Shown here piece by piece: positions 36,934-47,100 of a stretch of DNA of 64,000 nt. The notes under the pieces are model-generated. The model had not been told where the DNA came from. It saw nothing but the letters and a program-made list of their open reading frames with translations, and searched no databases. The position numbers and the translations under genes were made by a program. Origin of the DNA: Riemerella anatipestifer ATCC 11845 = DSM 15868 (lineage in GTDB: Bacteria > Bacteroidota > Bacteroidia > Flavobacteriales > Weeksellaceae); the NCBI RefSeq assembly GCF_000252855.1, contig NC_017045.1, positions 1,054,001 through 1,118,000 of the forward strand, given 5' to 3'. Position 1 is the stretch's first letter, and each line of letters opens with the position of its first letter.

Positions 36934-38460
36934 ATGGCAACAAAGGTTCTCTTCAATACAGTGGTAAACTGGTTCATTCGCCAAAGAATGGATCAGATAC
37001 AAAATTTTGTTAAGCATCCTATAGAAACACAAAAAGGCATTCTTTTCTCCCAACTCTTCAAAGCCGAAGAAACGGTGTATGGAAAAGAATACGGATTTAA
37101 AAATATTTCTAGTTATCAGGATTTTTGCAATCAAGTTCCCATTGTAACCTACGAAGATTTTGAACCTTATATAGAAAGAGCCAGAAAAGGTGAAAAAGAT
37201 GTGATATGGAGTGGCTACATTAGAAAATTCGCAAAGTCTTCTGGAACTACTAATGCCAAAAGTAAATTTATTCCCATTTCTGATGAAAGTCTAGAGGGTT
37301 GTCACTTCAAAGCAGGGAAAGATTTAGTTTCTATCTATGCCAACAATCACCCAGAAAATACTTTATTTCAATATAAAAATTTAAGACTCGGAGGAAGCTC
37401 GGAACTCTACGAAGATTTCAATACTAAGTTTGGAGATTTATCGGCGATTTTAATAGAAAATTTGCCTTTTTGGGTAGAAATTACCACCACGCCTAGCAAA
37501 AAAACCTCACTGATGTCCGAGTGGGAGACTAAACTAAAAGCCATCGTATCCGAAGTAAGGCAAGAAGATGTGGGAAGCCTTACAGGAGTGCCTGGCTGGA
37601 TGATGGTGCTACTACAACGCATCTTGAAAGAAACAGGTAAAGGTTCCATCTCTGAACTTTGGCCTAATTTGGAAGTGTTTTTCCACGGGGGAATCAGTTT
37701 TAAGCCTTATAGAGAACAATACAAAGAACTTGTAGGGAAAGACATCAATTATTACGAAATTTACAACGCTTCCGAAGGGTTTTTCGGCATTCAAGATAGG
37801 TCTGATAGTGATGAAATGTTACTAATGCTAGATTATGGGATTTTCTACGAGTTTATTCCTATGGAACATTTTTCCGAGACCAATCTTAAAGCAATTCCGC
37901 TGGAAGAGGTGGAAGTAGGTAAAAACTATGCCGTAGTAATTACCACTAATGGTGGGCTTTGGCGTTACTTAATAGGCGACACCGTGAGATTTACCAGCAC
38001 CGACCCTTATCGCATCAAAATATCAGGGAGAACCAAACATTACATCAACGCTTTTGGAGAAGAATTGATGATTGATAATGCCGAAATGGCTTTACAAAAA
38101 GCGTGTGAAGCAACCGCTGCTAAGATAACCGACTATACCGCCGCTCCTATCTTTATGAAGGGAAATGAAAGTGGGGCTCACGAGTGGGTTATAGAGTTCA
38201 GCCAAGCTCCTAACGATATGGCAACTTTTGAAAAGGTGTTTGATGAAACTTTAAAATCCATCAATTCCGACTACGAAGCCAAGCGTTATAACGATATGAC
38301 GCTTAAAAAGCCTGTGATTAACATCGCTAGAGCTAACTTATTTTACGATTGGTTGGAAAGTAGAGGGAAATTAGGTGGACAAAACAAAGTTCCTCGTCTA
38401 AGCAACGATAGAGAATATATAGACCCTATTCTTAAAATGAATACTCAAAACGAAAATTAA
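36934..38460 (+). CDS. GH3-superfamily acyl-adenylate synthetase-like protein
   Basis: A 508-residue protein of the GH3 family, best known from plant enzymes that conjugate hormones to amino acids through an acyl-adenylate. A nucleotide-binding serine/threonine loop (KSSGTTNAKSKF) is the family ATP-binding motif 1. YYEIYNASEGFFGIQ and GGLWRYLIGDTVRF are the later adenylation motifs. Bacterial members are common in Bacteroidota but their substrates are unknown. I chose ATG 36934 over a TTG three codons upstream. A -7-like TATCTTTG ends 6 nt before the ATG. A terminator follows at 38482. Confidence 0.88.
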   Translation: MATKVLFNTVVNWFIRQRMDQIQNFVKHPIETQKGILFSQLFKAEETVYGKEYGFKNISSYQDFCNQVPIVTYEDFEPYIERARKGEKDVIWSGYIRKFAKSSGTTNAKSKFIPISDESLEGCHFKAGKDLVSIYANNHPENTLFQYKNLRLGGSSELYEDFNTKFGDLSAILIENLPFWVEITTTPSKKTSLMSEWETKLKAIVSEVRQEDVGSLTGVPGWMMVLLQRILKETGKGSISELWPNLEVFFHGGISFKPYREQYKELVGKDINYYEIYNASEGFFGIQDRSDSDEMLLMLDYGIFYEFIPMEHFSETNLKAIPLEEVEVGKNYAVVITTNGGLWRYLIGDTVRFTSTDPYRIKISGRTKHYINAFGEELMIDNAEMALQKACEATAAKITDYTAAPIFMKGNESGAHEWVIEFSQAPNDMATFEKVFDETLKSINSDYEAKRYNDMTLKKPVINIARANLFYDWLESRGKLGGQNKVPRLSNDREYIDPILKMNTQNEN

Positions 38461-38481
38461 GGATAATAGCTACTTTAAATA

Positions 38482-38512
38482 AAAAGCTTAGGCAACTAAG
38501 ACCTAAGCTTTT
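38482..38512. terminator. Bidirectional terminator between the GH3 gene and clpB
   Basis: A perfect 11-bp stem (aaaagcttagg / cctaagctttt) with a 9-nt loop lies between convergent genes ending at 38460 and 38542. Confidence 0.88.
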
Positions 38513-38541
38513 GTCTTTGTTATAACACAATTCTTAATCAC

Positions 38542-41133
38542 CTACTCTGCTTGTCTAAATACCAATCCACTCTCTTTGAAGTAGTCTAGAATAATACGAT
38601 CGCCATCGTTCACATTACCTGCGAGAATTTCTTTAGAAAGCTGGTTAAGCACTTCCTGTTGCAACAATCTCTTGAGCGGTCTTGCCCCAAACGAAGGATC
38701 ATAACCTTTCTCTCTAATGTAGTTTAATGCATCTTCGGTAGATGTTAAAATGATATTTTTCTTTTCCAACATCTTATTAAAGCCTCTAAGCAAGTATTGT
38801 ATAATCTTACCTATTTCTTTCTTATTAAGCGGTTGGAAGAGCACCACCTCATCTATCCTATTGATAAACTCTGGACGCAACGACTGTTTAAGCACTCCAA
38901 AAACTTCCTCTTTAGTTTTAGAAACTATTTCCTCCTGATTTTCTTCTGTAAGCCCTTCAAAATTTTCTTGAATAATATGAGAACCCAAGTTAGAAGTCAT
39001 AATCACGATGGTGTTTTTGAAATTAACAACACGACCTTTATTATCCGTAAGCCTTCCGTCGTCTAACACCTGCAATAAAGTATTAAACACATCAGGGTGA
39101 GCCTTTTCTATTTCGTCTAAAAGCACTACCGAATAAGGTCTTCTTCTTACCGCTTCCGTAAGTTGTCCGCCTTCATCATAGCCTACATACCCTGGAGGAG
39201 CACCCACTAATCTAGACACCGAATGACGCTCTTGATATTCACTCATATCAATACGAGTCATATTATTTTCATCATCAAATAGGAACTCTGCTAATGCTTT
39301 TGCCAATTCGGTTTTACCTACTCCTGTAGTTCCTAAAAATAGGAATGAACCAATTGGTTTTTTCTCATCATTAAGTCCTGCACGGTTTCTTCTGATAGCG
39401 TTAGCTACCGCTTCTATTGCTTCCTCTTGCCCTACTACTCTTTTGTGGAGCTCGTCTTCTAGGTGAAGTAATTTTTCTCTCTCGCTTTGCAGAAGTTTAG
39501 TTACAGGAATCCCCGTCCATTTAGAAATAACTTCGGAAATATGCTCTGCCGTTACCTCTTCTTTAATAAGTTCATTTTGGTTATTCTGCATCAGGAGTTC
39601 TATCTTGCGAAGTTCCTCCTCTTTTTCCCTTAGCTTACCATACTGAATTTCCGAAACCTTAGCATAGTCGCCTAACCTTTGAGCTCTTTCTGCTTCTAGT
39701 TTCAACGCCTCAATGTCTTTTTTAATCTGAGTTAAATCTTCAGACTTTTGTTTTTCTTGTAGCCACTTCGCATTGATTTCGTTTCTTTCCTCGGTTACCT
39801 TAGCTATATCTTCTTTAAGGTGGTCTATTTTAGTTTGGTTACCTTCTCTAGAAATTGCAGCAAGCTCTATCTCTAGCTGCATCAATTTTCTATCTAATAT
39901 ATCCAGCTCTTCGGGCTTAGAATTGATTTCCATTCTTAGTTTAGAAGAAGCCTCATCTATCAAGTCAATAGCTTTATCTGGAAGAAAACGGTCTGATATA
40001 TAACGCTGAGACATTTCCACTGCAGCGATAATAGCTTCATCTTTAATCCTGATTTTATGATGAAACTCGTACTTATCCTTAATCCCTCTCAAGATAGAAA
40101 TTGCCGACTCCGTATCTGGCTCTTCCACCATTACTTTCTGGAAACGACGCTCCAATGCTTTATCTTTTTCAAAGTATTTTTGATACTCGTTAAGCGTCGT
40201 TGCTCCTATAGCTCTAAGCTCCCCTCTAGCCAAAGCTGGTTTTAGGATATTAGCCGCATCCATTGCTCCTTCTCCACCTCCAGCACCTACCAGAGTATGT
40301 ATTTCATCTATAAAGAGTATGATTTGTCCATCGGATTTCGTTACCTCATTAACCACAGATTTCAGACGCTCTTCAAACTCGCCTTTGTATTTAGCTCCCG
40401 CAACCAACGCCCCCATATCTAGTGAATAAAGCGTTTTATCCATTAGGTTTTCTGGTACATCTCCCGAAATAATCCTGTGTGCAATACCTTCAGCTATAGC
40501 GGTTTTACCAACTCCAGGCTCTCCTATAAGGATAGGGTTGTTTTTGGTTCTCCTAGAAAGAATTTGCAATACACGGCGAATTTCCTCATCTCTACCAATC
40601 ACAGGGTCTAGTTTGCCTTCCGCAGCGAGTTCGTTAAAATTCTTAGCGTATTTGCTCAAACTTTGGTAAGTCTCCTCCGAACTCGCCGAAGTAGCCTTAC
40701 TCCCTTTCCTAAGCTCCTTTATTCCTGCTTCTAGCAAAGCCTTGGTAACTCCCATATCTTTAAGTAAAGAAGATACCGAAGACGAAACCTCTATTAAAGC
40801 CAACCAAAGGTGCTCTATGGTAACATACTCGTCTCCCATTTTTTTAGCTAAATTGGGAGCTTCCAAAAGCACTCTATTACCTGCTTGAGAAAGATACAAA
40901 CTACCACCTTCTACCTTAGGAAGAGTTTCTAAGTTTTGCCTATTACGCTCTCTGATGAGAGTAGCATCTGCTTCTGATTTTTTTAGTAGAAAGCTAGAAA
41001 TAGTGTCATCACTTTCAAAAACACCCTCTAAAACATGTTGAGGTTCTATACTTTGATGCCCGAACGCCATAGCTAACTGCTGTGCCTTCTGAATCACCTC
41101 TTGTGATTTTACTGTAAACTGATTTAAATTCAT
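38542..41133 (-). CDS. clpB: ATP-dependent disaggregase ClpB
   Basis: A hexameric AAA+ chaperone that rescues aggregated proteins with DnaK. The 863-residue protein has an N-terminal Clp-N repeat domain (1-145) and the first AAA+ module with Walker A GEPGVGKT (204-211). A long coiled-coil middle domain (about 400-530, many Glu/Lys) separates ClpB from ClpA/ClpC. The second AAA+ module has GTTGVGKT and a C-terminal D2-small domain. The length is normal and no ClpP-binding loop is expected. The 270-bp divergent gap to pth contains direct repeats. Confidence 0.97.
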   Translation of the reverse strand: MNLNQFTVKSQEVIQKAQQLAMAFGHQSIEPQHVLEGVFESDDTISSFLLKKSEADATLIRERNRQNLETLPKVEGGSLYLSQAGNRVLLEAPNLAKKMGDEYVTIEHLWLALIEVSSSVSSLLKDMGVTKALLEAGIKELRKGSKATSASSEETYQSLSKYAKNFNELAAEGKLDPVIGRDEEIRRVLQILSRRTKNNPILIGEPGVGKTAIAEGIAHRIISGDVPENLMDKTLYSLDMGALVAGAKYKGEFEERLKSVVNEVTKSDGQIILFIDEIHTLVGAGGGEGAMDAANILKPALARGELRAIGATTLNEYQKYFEKDKALERRFQKVMVEEPDTESAISILRGIKDKYEFHHKIRIKDEAIIAAVEMSQRYISDRFLPDKAIDLIDEASSKLRMEINSKPEELDILDRKLMQLEIELAAISREGNQTKIDHLKEDIAKVTEERNEINAKWLQEKQKSEDLTQIKKDIEALKLEAERAQRLGDYAKVSEIQYGKLREKEEELRKIELLMQNNQNELIKEEVTAEHISEVISKWTGIPVTKLLQSEREKLLHLEDELHKRVVGQEEAIEAVANAIRRNRAGLNDEKKPIGSFLFLGTTGVGKTELAKALAEFLFDDENNMTRIDMSEYQERHSVSRLVGAPPGYVGYDEGGQLTEAVRRRPYSVVLLDEIEKAHPDVFNTLLQVLDDGRLTDNKGRVVNFKNTIVIMTSNLGSHIIQENFEGLTEENQEEIVSKTKEEVFGVLKQSLRPEFINRIDEVVLFQPLNKKEIGKIIQYLLRGFNKMLEKKNIILTSTEDALNYIREKGYDPSFGARPLKRLLQQEVLNQLSKEILAGNVNDGDRIILDYFKESGLVFRQAE

Positions 41134-41220
41134 AATGATATATGTGATTTTTGTTTAAACTTTATTTTTACTCTATGAGATTAACAAAAAGCGTTCTATC
41201 ATAAAAAGCACAACAAAACA

Positions 41221-41352
41221 AGACAAAATTTCCTATTTTACACCTTTAAACCAAATAAATAAAGACAAAATTTCCTATTTACACACAAGCCTTTCTCATT
41301 CTTAAAAAGATTTATATTAGAATTTTTTAGTCAAAACACCCATTTTTTAGTC
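41221..41352. repeat. Two pairs of direct repeats in the clpB-pth intergenic region
   Basis: An 18-bp sequence, agacaaaatttcctattt, occurs at 41221-41238 and again at 41263-41280 (42-bp period). Further on, attttttagtc occurs at 41322-41332 and 41342-41352 (20-bp period). Both periods are close to whole helical turns, as expected for tandem protein-binding sites. A -7 element for pth, TATATTTG, lies at 41375-41382. No known operator was recognised. Confidence 0.6.
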
Positions 41353-41403
41353 CAAACGACTATGAAAATCTCGCTATATTTGCAAAAGCAAAGAAAATAT
41401 TAA

Positions 41404-41967
41404 ATGAAATATCTTATCGTAGGGCTTGGCAACAAAGGAGATGAGTACACAGAAACTCGCCACAATGTAGGCTTTAAAGTTGTAGAAAAAATTGCAGAAG
41501 GCATAGAGGCTCCTTTTAAAACAGCTAACTTTGGCTGGGTAGCAGAGGGTAAATATAAGGGTAGAAAGGTAATATTACTAAAGCCTGACACCTATATGAA
41601 TTTAAGCGGTAACGCCGTGAAGTTTTGGCTAAAAAAAGAGAACATTCCGCTAGAAAATTTGCTTGTCATCACCGATGATTTAGCCCTGCCTTTCGGTACG
41701 CTTAGAATGAAAATGAAAGGCTCAGACGCAGGACATAACGGACTGAAGAATATCCAAGAACTCCTACAAACGCAAAACTACCCAAGATTAAGGTTCGGTA
41801 TTTCTGCCAATTTCTCCGAAGGTAAGCAAGTGGACTATGTACTCGGCAAATGGACTGAAGAAGAACAAAGCAAACTCCCAGAACGCCTAGAACAATTTAC
41901 TAAGGCTTCTTTGGCTTTTGTTTTCGCAGGCATCCAAAATGCGATGACGGGCTTTAATGGAAAGTAA
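41404..41967 (+). CDS. pth: Peptidyl-tRNA hydrolase
   Basis: It releases peptides from prematurely dissociated peptidyl-tRNA. The 187-residue protein has the family motifs: GLGN (Asn10), YTETRHNVGF with catalytic His20, PDTYMNLSGN, VITDDLALPFG with Asp92, and SDAGHNGLK with His111-Asn112. All active-site positions seem intact. It is preceded by a -7 element 21 bp upstream. It converges on the acetyltransferase-like gene with only 9 bp between stops and no evident terminator. Confidence 0.96.
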   Translation: MKYLIVGLGNKGDEYTETRHNVGFKVVEKIAEGIEAPFKTANFGWVAEGKYKGRKVILLKPDTYMNLSGNAVKFWLKKENIPLENLLVITDDLALPFGTLRMKMKGSDAGHNGLKNIQELLQTQNYPRLRFGISANFSEGKQVDYVLGKWTEEEQSKLPERLEQFTKASLAFVFAGIQNAMTGFNGK

Positions 41968-41976
41968 TCCGCTTCG

Positions 41977-43101
41977 CTAAATTTCCTTTTTATAGATAGT
42001 GTACTCCTTGTACATTCTATGGTCAGGCAAACGCTCTATCTCTGCACGCATCTTGTGATTTTCTCTCATAATCAAGTGGCTATCTACCGATTTAAAGCCT
42101 AGTTTAATCGCAGAACCAAAAAGGTGCGTTGCCAAGACCGCATCTAGACCTTTGTTTTGATAATCTGGTGCTATACCGCCTAACAATAGCACCAATCGTT
42201 TAGATGTTTTAGACGCTCTCAAAATATGAAACCAACCCAATGGCAACAGTCTCCCTTTAGCCTTTTTAATCCCTTGGCTTAGGTCTGCCATCGCTATCAC
42301 AAACGCCACTACTCTCCCCGAACCATCACTAATGATTTTAATTAACTTAGGATTTAATAATGGGAGAAAACGGCTGGCAAAATCGTCCATTTCTTCCTCT
42401 GAAATAGAAGTAAAACCGTAGATTTCTTGATAAGTAGCATTGATAAGATTAAATACCGACCTCACAAAAGGCTTCACCTGTTTCGTAGAAGTGAACTGAT
42501 GTACCGTGATGTTCATTCTGCTTTGTATTCTTTTTGTAAAAGCCTCGTAGCGTTCGGTAATTTTAGATGTTAGTGGAACATCATATTGGCACAGTTCCAC
42601 AAAAGAACTATACCCCGAAGCCAAAATCATTCTAGACATATACTCAAAGCTAGAATTGGTAATCATCATCGTAGGTTCAGAGAATCCTTTGGTAAGAAAC
42701 CCTTGAGGCTCTTTGTCGGAAAATCCCATCGGTCCGATAAGCTCTTCGCAACCTTTAGACTTTGCCCATTGCTCTACCTCTTTTAGTAACGCCGAGAATA
42801 CAGCTTCGTCCTCATAACATTCAAAATAGCTAAATCTTGCTGTTTTAAGGTTTTGTTTTTTGTTGTACTCATGTGGTATAATCCCCATAATTCTACCAAC
42901 TGCTTTTCCATTTTGGTAAGCCAATAACAAGATGGTATCGTTATGCTGAAATGCAGGGTTTCTCTTAGGATTAAAAAACTTCTCTTCATCCATATAAAGA
43001 GGCGGTAGCCACTCCTGATGATTATGGTGTATCTTCTCTGGAAGGTAGATAAAAGTATTAAGTTCTTTAGCACCTTCTACTTGTTTTATAGTGATTTCCA
43101 T
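41977..43101 (-). CDS. GNAT-like N-acetyltransferase-family protein (YghO-like)
   Basis: A 374-residue cytoplasmic protein. The N-terminal third contains a GNAT-like strand-turn (ILLLAYQNGKAVGRIMGII) with the acetyltransferase beta-bulge pattern, and GFSDKEPQGFLTKGF follows. The C-terminal part, with LLGGIAPDYQNKGLDAVL, resembles the acetyl-CoA binding loop region. The overall shape recalls the poorly studied YghO family. The substrate is unknown. Its start overlaps the end of the PAP2 phosphatase gene by 16 bp, so the two are translationally coupled, which points to a membrane-lipid or envelope context. That is inference only. Confidence 0.7.
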   Translation of the reverse strand: MEITIKQVEGAKELNTFIYLPEKIHHNHQEWLPPLYMDEEKFFNPKRNPAFQHNDTILLLAYQNGKAVGRIMGIIPHEYNKKQNLKTARFSYFECYEDEAVFSALLKEVEQWAKSKGCEELIGPMGFSDKEPQGFLTKGFSEPTMMITNSSFEYMSRMILASGYSSFVELCQYDVPLTSKITERYEAFTKRIQSRMNITVHQFTSTKQVKPFVRSVFNLINATYQEIYGFTSISEEEMDDFASRFLPLLNPKLIKIISDGSGRVVAFVIAMADLSQGIKKAKGRLLPLGWFHILRASKTSKRLVLLLGGIAPDYQNKGLDAVLATHLFGSAIKLGFKSVDSHLIMRENHKMRAEIERLPDHRMYKEYTIYKKEI

Positions 43102-43976
43102 TGTTTTCGTTTTTTTATAAAAAATAAAGTCATACTTGAACTAAGCAAGTAAACCAATACTCCTGTAACTCCTCCCGCTAAAACATCTACCGCATAATGT
43201 GCTTTAATATACACCGTAGAGAAAACAAGAATAAATGTGAATGGCAATATTAAGAAAAATAATTTTCTGTAATGTTTAAATAGCCAAATCAGAACTACCA
43301 CACTCACGCCCACATGAGAGCTAGGAAATGCCGCCGTAGGAGCTTCGCCCATCAATTGGATTTGTTTTACTGCCATTCCAAAAAGACCATAGGCTTCTAC
43401 CGTATTGTTAGGATAAGGAAAATAAAACTGTGGTCCTTCTGCTGGAACAAAAATAAAAATGGTGTAGTAGATAATAAAAGAAGTAATCAACAGAGCACCA
43501 AAAAACTCTAGTTGGTTAGGCTTGTACTTAAAAAGCATTCCCATCACAATGAGAGGCATTAGGTAATAGAAGAAATACCCTAAGAACATTAGCTCACTAA
43601 ACCAAGGATAATCAAAGACCCTAGAAAACTCTAGCGAGGGCTGAAAGCCAAACAAAAGGTGGTCTATTTTAATCAACCAATCATCTATTTTATCAAAAAA
43701 CATAAGATTGAGTTGTGCCGTTTCTTTATAAACTATACTCAGAAAGGCATAAGCCAACAACCAGCTTACCAACATTTTTAGTTTTGGGTAGTTTTTCAGT
43801 TGTTTATCAAAAAATAAAGCCGCTAAAAACACTGCAAAAAAATAAAACCTCCCTTCTAATATTGGTATAAGAAAAAAGCCATCGGGTTTTACCAACAACA
43901 CCAAAACTAGCGTAACCACCATATAAAAGGTTAAACTAAACCAACACAACGAAATCCCCCCTAATATTTTCTTCAT
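43086..43976 (-). CDS. PAP2-family membrane phosphatase
   Basis: A 296-residue integral membrane protein with about six to eight hydrophobic segments. The phosphatase motifs are PSSH (in AAFPSSHVGVSVV) and a later HYAVD (in YIKAHYAVDVLAGG), which correspond to PSGH and SRxxxxxHxxxD. Family members dephosphorylate lipid phosphates or polyprenyl diphosphates. I chose Met at 43976 over a start six codons upstream, since a -7 element TATCTTTG (43999-43992) overlaps that region. It overlaps the following gene by 16 bp. Confidence 0.85.
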   Translation of the reverse strand: MKKILGGISLCWFSLTFYMVVTLVLVLLVKPDGFFLIPILEGRFYFFAVFLAALFFDKQLKNYPKLKMLVSWLLAYAFLSIVYKETAQLNLMFFDKIDDWLIKIDHLLFGFQPSLEFSRVFDYPWFSELMFLGYFFYYLMPLIVMGMLFKYKPNQLEFFGALLITSFIIYYTIFIFVPAEGPQFYFPYPNNTVEAYGLFGMAVKQIQLMGEAPTAAFPSSHVGVSVVVLIWLFKHYRKLFFLILPFTFILVFSTVYIKAHYAVDVLAGGVTGVLVYLLSSSMTLFFIKKRKQWKSL

Positions 43977-44137
43977 AGATAAAAAAACCCCCAAAGATAC
44001 AAGATTTATGTTTAAGTAAGTTCAATATATTAAGCAAAACTTTAGATCTAATCTACATTTAGATTACCCTCAAACAATAACATTCTCCTAACTTTTTTCA
44101 ATAAAAAAACATATTTTTCACATATCCTTTTTTTTCT

Positions 44138-44145
44138 TACTTTTG
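44138..44145 (+). promoter_or_regulatory. -7 element ahead of the sorting-domain protein gene
   Basis: TACTTTTG matches TAnnTTTG and lies 13 bp before the ATG at 44159. No TTG is seen at the usual spacing. Confidence 0.45.
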
Positions 44146-44158
44146 TCAGAAACTAGTT

Positions 44159-47100
44159 ATGAAAATCTCAAACATTTTTGCAACCTGTCTTTATTTACTT
44201 ACTGCTATTTTCAGCTATGGTCAAATACCATCATCCTCCAAATTTGAAATCATCCCCGTTAATGATAGCACTTTCCATTTTAAAAGCACTTATGACAATA
44301 ATGACACTTATTATTGGGAATTTAATGATGGAGTCAAGACAATAGTATCCATAGAAAAGAATCCAATTGTACATTTCTCTTCTTTTAATAAAATCATATC
44401 AAAATTAACTACAGAAAGTGCTTTTGGAAGAGAAACTTCCAAAAGAGAGATATATAAACTTAAAGAACAGTATTTTAATCTGAGTACGGGCATAGATAAA
44501 AATGGTTCCCCATTAAACGATTCTGGAGAACTTGATAATAACTGGAACTATGTATCTTCCAACGGAGAAAAATCTACTCCATACACAAGATATGCGATGA
44601 GTGGTTGGTCGTCACCGATAACAAACAACAAATCAGGTGTAAGCAATTGGATTACAGCAGGTAGAACTACAACAGGATATCATTACTACCACAGTAGAGT
44701 TTTCTCTGTTCCAAATAACACAAATGCTGTATTAAATTTAAGATCCCTCTCTTTTGTTAGAGGTTGGACTTACCTTGTAAAAATAAATGATGACAATTCT
44801 GAAATTGAAAATGAAATTACAAAAACCTCTTGGCTGAGTGATGGGGCAAAAGGTTGGTTAAATTCAAGAAATCCTGAAGTTGAGAATTACCTTATCCCAT
44901 CGGGTAAATATTATATTAAGGTAAAAGCATATACAAATAACTCTTCACAAAGACAAGCTATAAATGTAAATACAAGTATAAGATATGAAAAAAACATATA
45001 CATTTCAGATCTAGAGACTGTAGAATCTACTGTAAGTAAAGATTATAAATTAGCTCCAAACAGCTATATTTTTGATGTAGATTCTGAAAATGATGGACTA
45101 TACATCCCTGTTAAAAAAGCTTATGAAATATGGGCTTCAGCATCAATCCCCACAGGAATAAACCAACCCATTAATGACACTAATAAAAAATTGTCGGCGT
45201 TTGTTTACTGGGAAGATATATCAGGATTAATAAAATCAAATATAGACTATAGACTAAATTTAATAGGAAACTCTCAATCATCAGTTATAGAAGTTCCTAT
45301 TAATAAAACCGTTGGGAAAGGAAACGCTGTTATATCTTTTCATATCGGAGAGAATGGTAATTCCACAGACCCTATCTATTGGAGTTGGCATGTATGGGTC
45401 ACCGACAATCCCTATAACGGTTCTAAACACAGGCAGGGGTTTGAAGCCAGACAACTAGAGGACGGATCTACTGAAATAATTCCTGACGAAGACTGGGGGT
45501 GGATGGACAGAAATTTAGGTTCAACCAACAATTCTTTCGGTAAGGGTCTTTGGAAAAAATCTGAGGGGCTTCTGTATCAATGGGGTAGAAAAGACCCCAT
45601 TCCTCCTCTTGTTACTAACATGGATGATTTTTATGAAATTGAAGGAATTATTGGTAAAGTACGACATCCAAACGCCAAATATCAAAATGGAGCAAAAACA
45701 ATAAATGATTTTACAATAAATTCATCCTCTCCTCAAAAATTTAAAAATCAACTAATCAAATCTATCCAAAATCCTCTAAGCTTATTATACATTAATCTCA
45801 ATTATAATAATAACCCCAACCTACCCTATAATTGGTTTGGCGACACCGACAATCCAAACTTCCCCAACTATAGACTAGCACGATTGAATTTATGGTCTGA
45901 TAATTCAAAAGGAATATCTAATGAAATTGATGCCAATGCCGACAGCTCAATAAAACCATATCAAACAAAATCATACTTTGACCCATGTCCTAATGGTTGG
46001 AGGATGCCCTCTGTTTTGGTATCCCATACGACAAGTGATGGGTGGGGAACAAAAGATCTAGGCATAAGGTTAGATTACTCTCCTTTTGGCTTTAAAACTA
46101 ATATCACAACAAAAACATTTGAAATGTTAAAACATCATATAATAAAGCCTACCAACGAAAATGTTCCTAGCTATATGAAAGGAATTAAGGTCTACAATAA
46201 AATAGGTTTTGATTTAACAGATGTAAATGAAAAAAATATGGGAATATTTCCTGGAACTGGATTTATTGCTAAAAATAAGTCTTACACTGATACCCACGAA
46301 ACCTATCTATGGACAGCAACAATGATGAGTTGGTATTATAGTAATAAAACTCCTCATGTGGAAGCAAGATCTCTCAGATTAGTACCTGATGGAGATCAAA
46401 AATATATAGTTGATCCTAGATTTCCAAATGTTCATGGCCTTTTCTACTACTTTCCCCTAAGCAAAAACTCAACTTCTGATGCCTTAGCCTGTAGATGTAT
46501 AAAAGATCCTCTGTACAATATAAACAACTATAACTTTCCTACAATATATTTCAAAAGCACTAATAATAAGATTATATACAAAGAGGGACTAAATAACCCT
46601 AACACATATAATGTTACTAAAAGCAACAATGAACAAGTTATAGAAATCCCAGTCAGTAAAGCTTTCTCTGTGTATAATCAAATTTTATCTGATAATGAAA
46701 TCCTAGAATTAGGAGATCTGAAAGCTAATGTCTTTTGGACTACAAATAAAGATTTAATACAAAATATCAGCATAAATACACCGAACTCAAACTTAGAAAA
46801 TTTAAAAAACACTAAAATAGTTGTAAAGATCTCTCCTAACCAGTCTGGAAATGCTTTAATTTCACTTCATAATAGGAGTATAAAAAATCCTATTTATTGG
46901 AGTTGGCATATCTGGGTAAGTGATACAGATATAAAACCTTTACCTCCTTATACGACAGAGCCAATAGACTCTACTATCACAAACTATGTTAACTACGCTC
47001 AAAACAATCTATCTATTACCACTGAATTTATGGATAGAAACTTAGGAGCTTTAAATAGCTTTCCTACATTACAAAACCCTAACAACATTTCTGAGCAAGA

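Noticed and set aside
41221-41280. Possible CRISPR array from the 18-bp repeat
   Set aside because: Only two copies, a 24-bp spacer, and no cas gene nearby.
43981-43992. C5 and A7 runs before the PAP2 gene as a phase-variable promoter
   Set aside because: The runs are short and lie downstream of the -7 element, where length changes would have little effect on promoter spacing.
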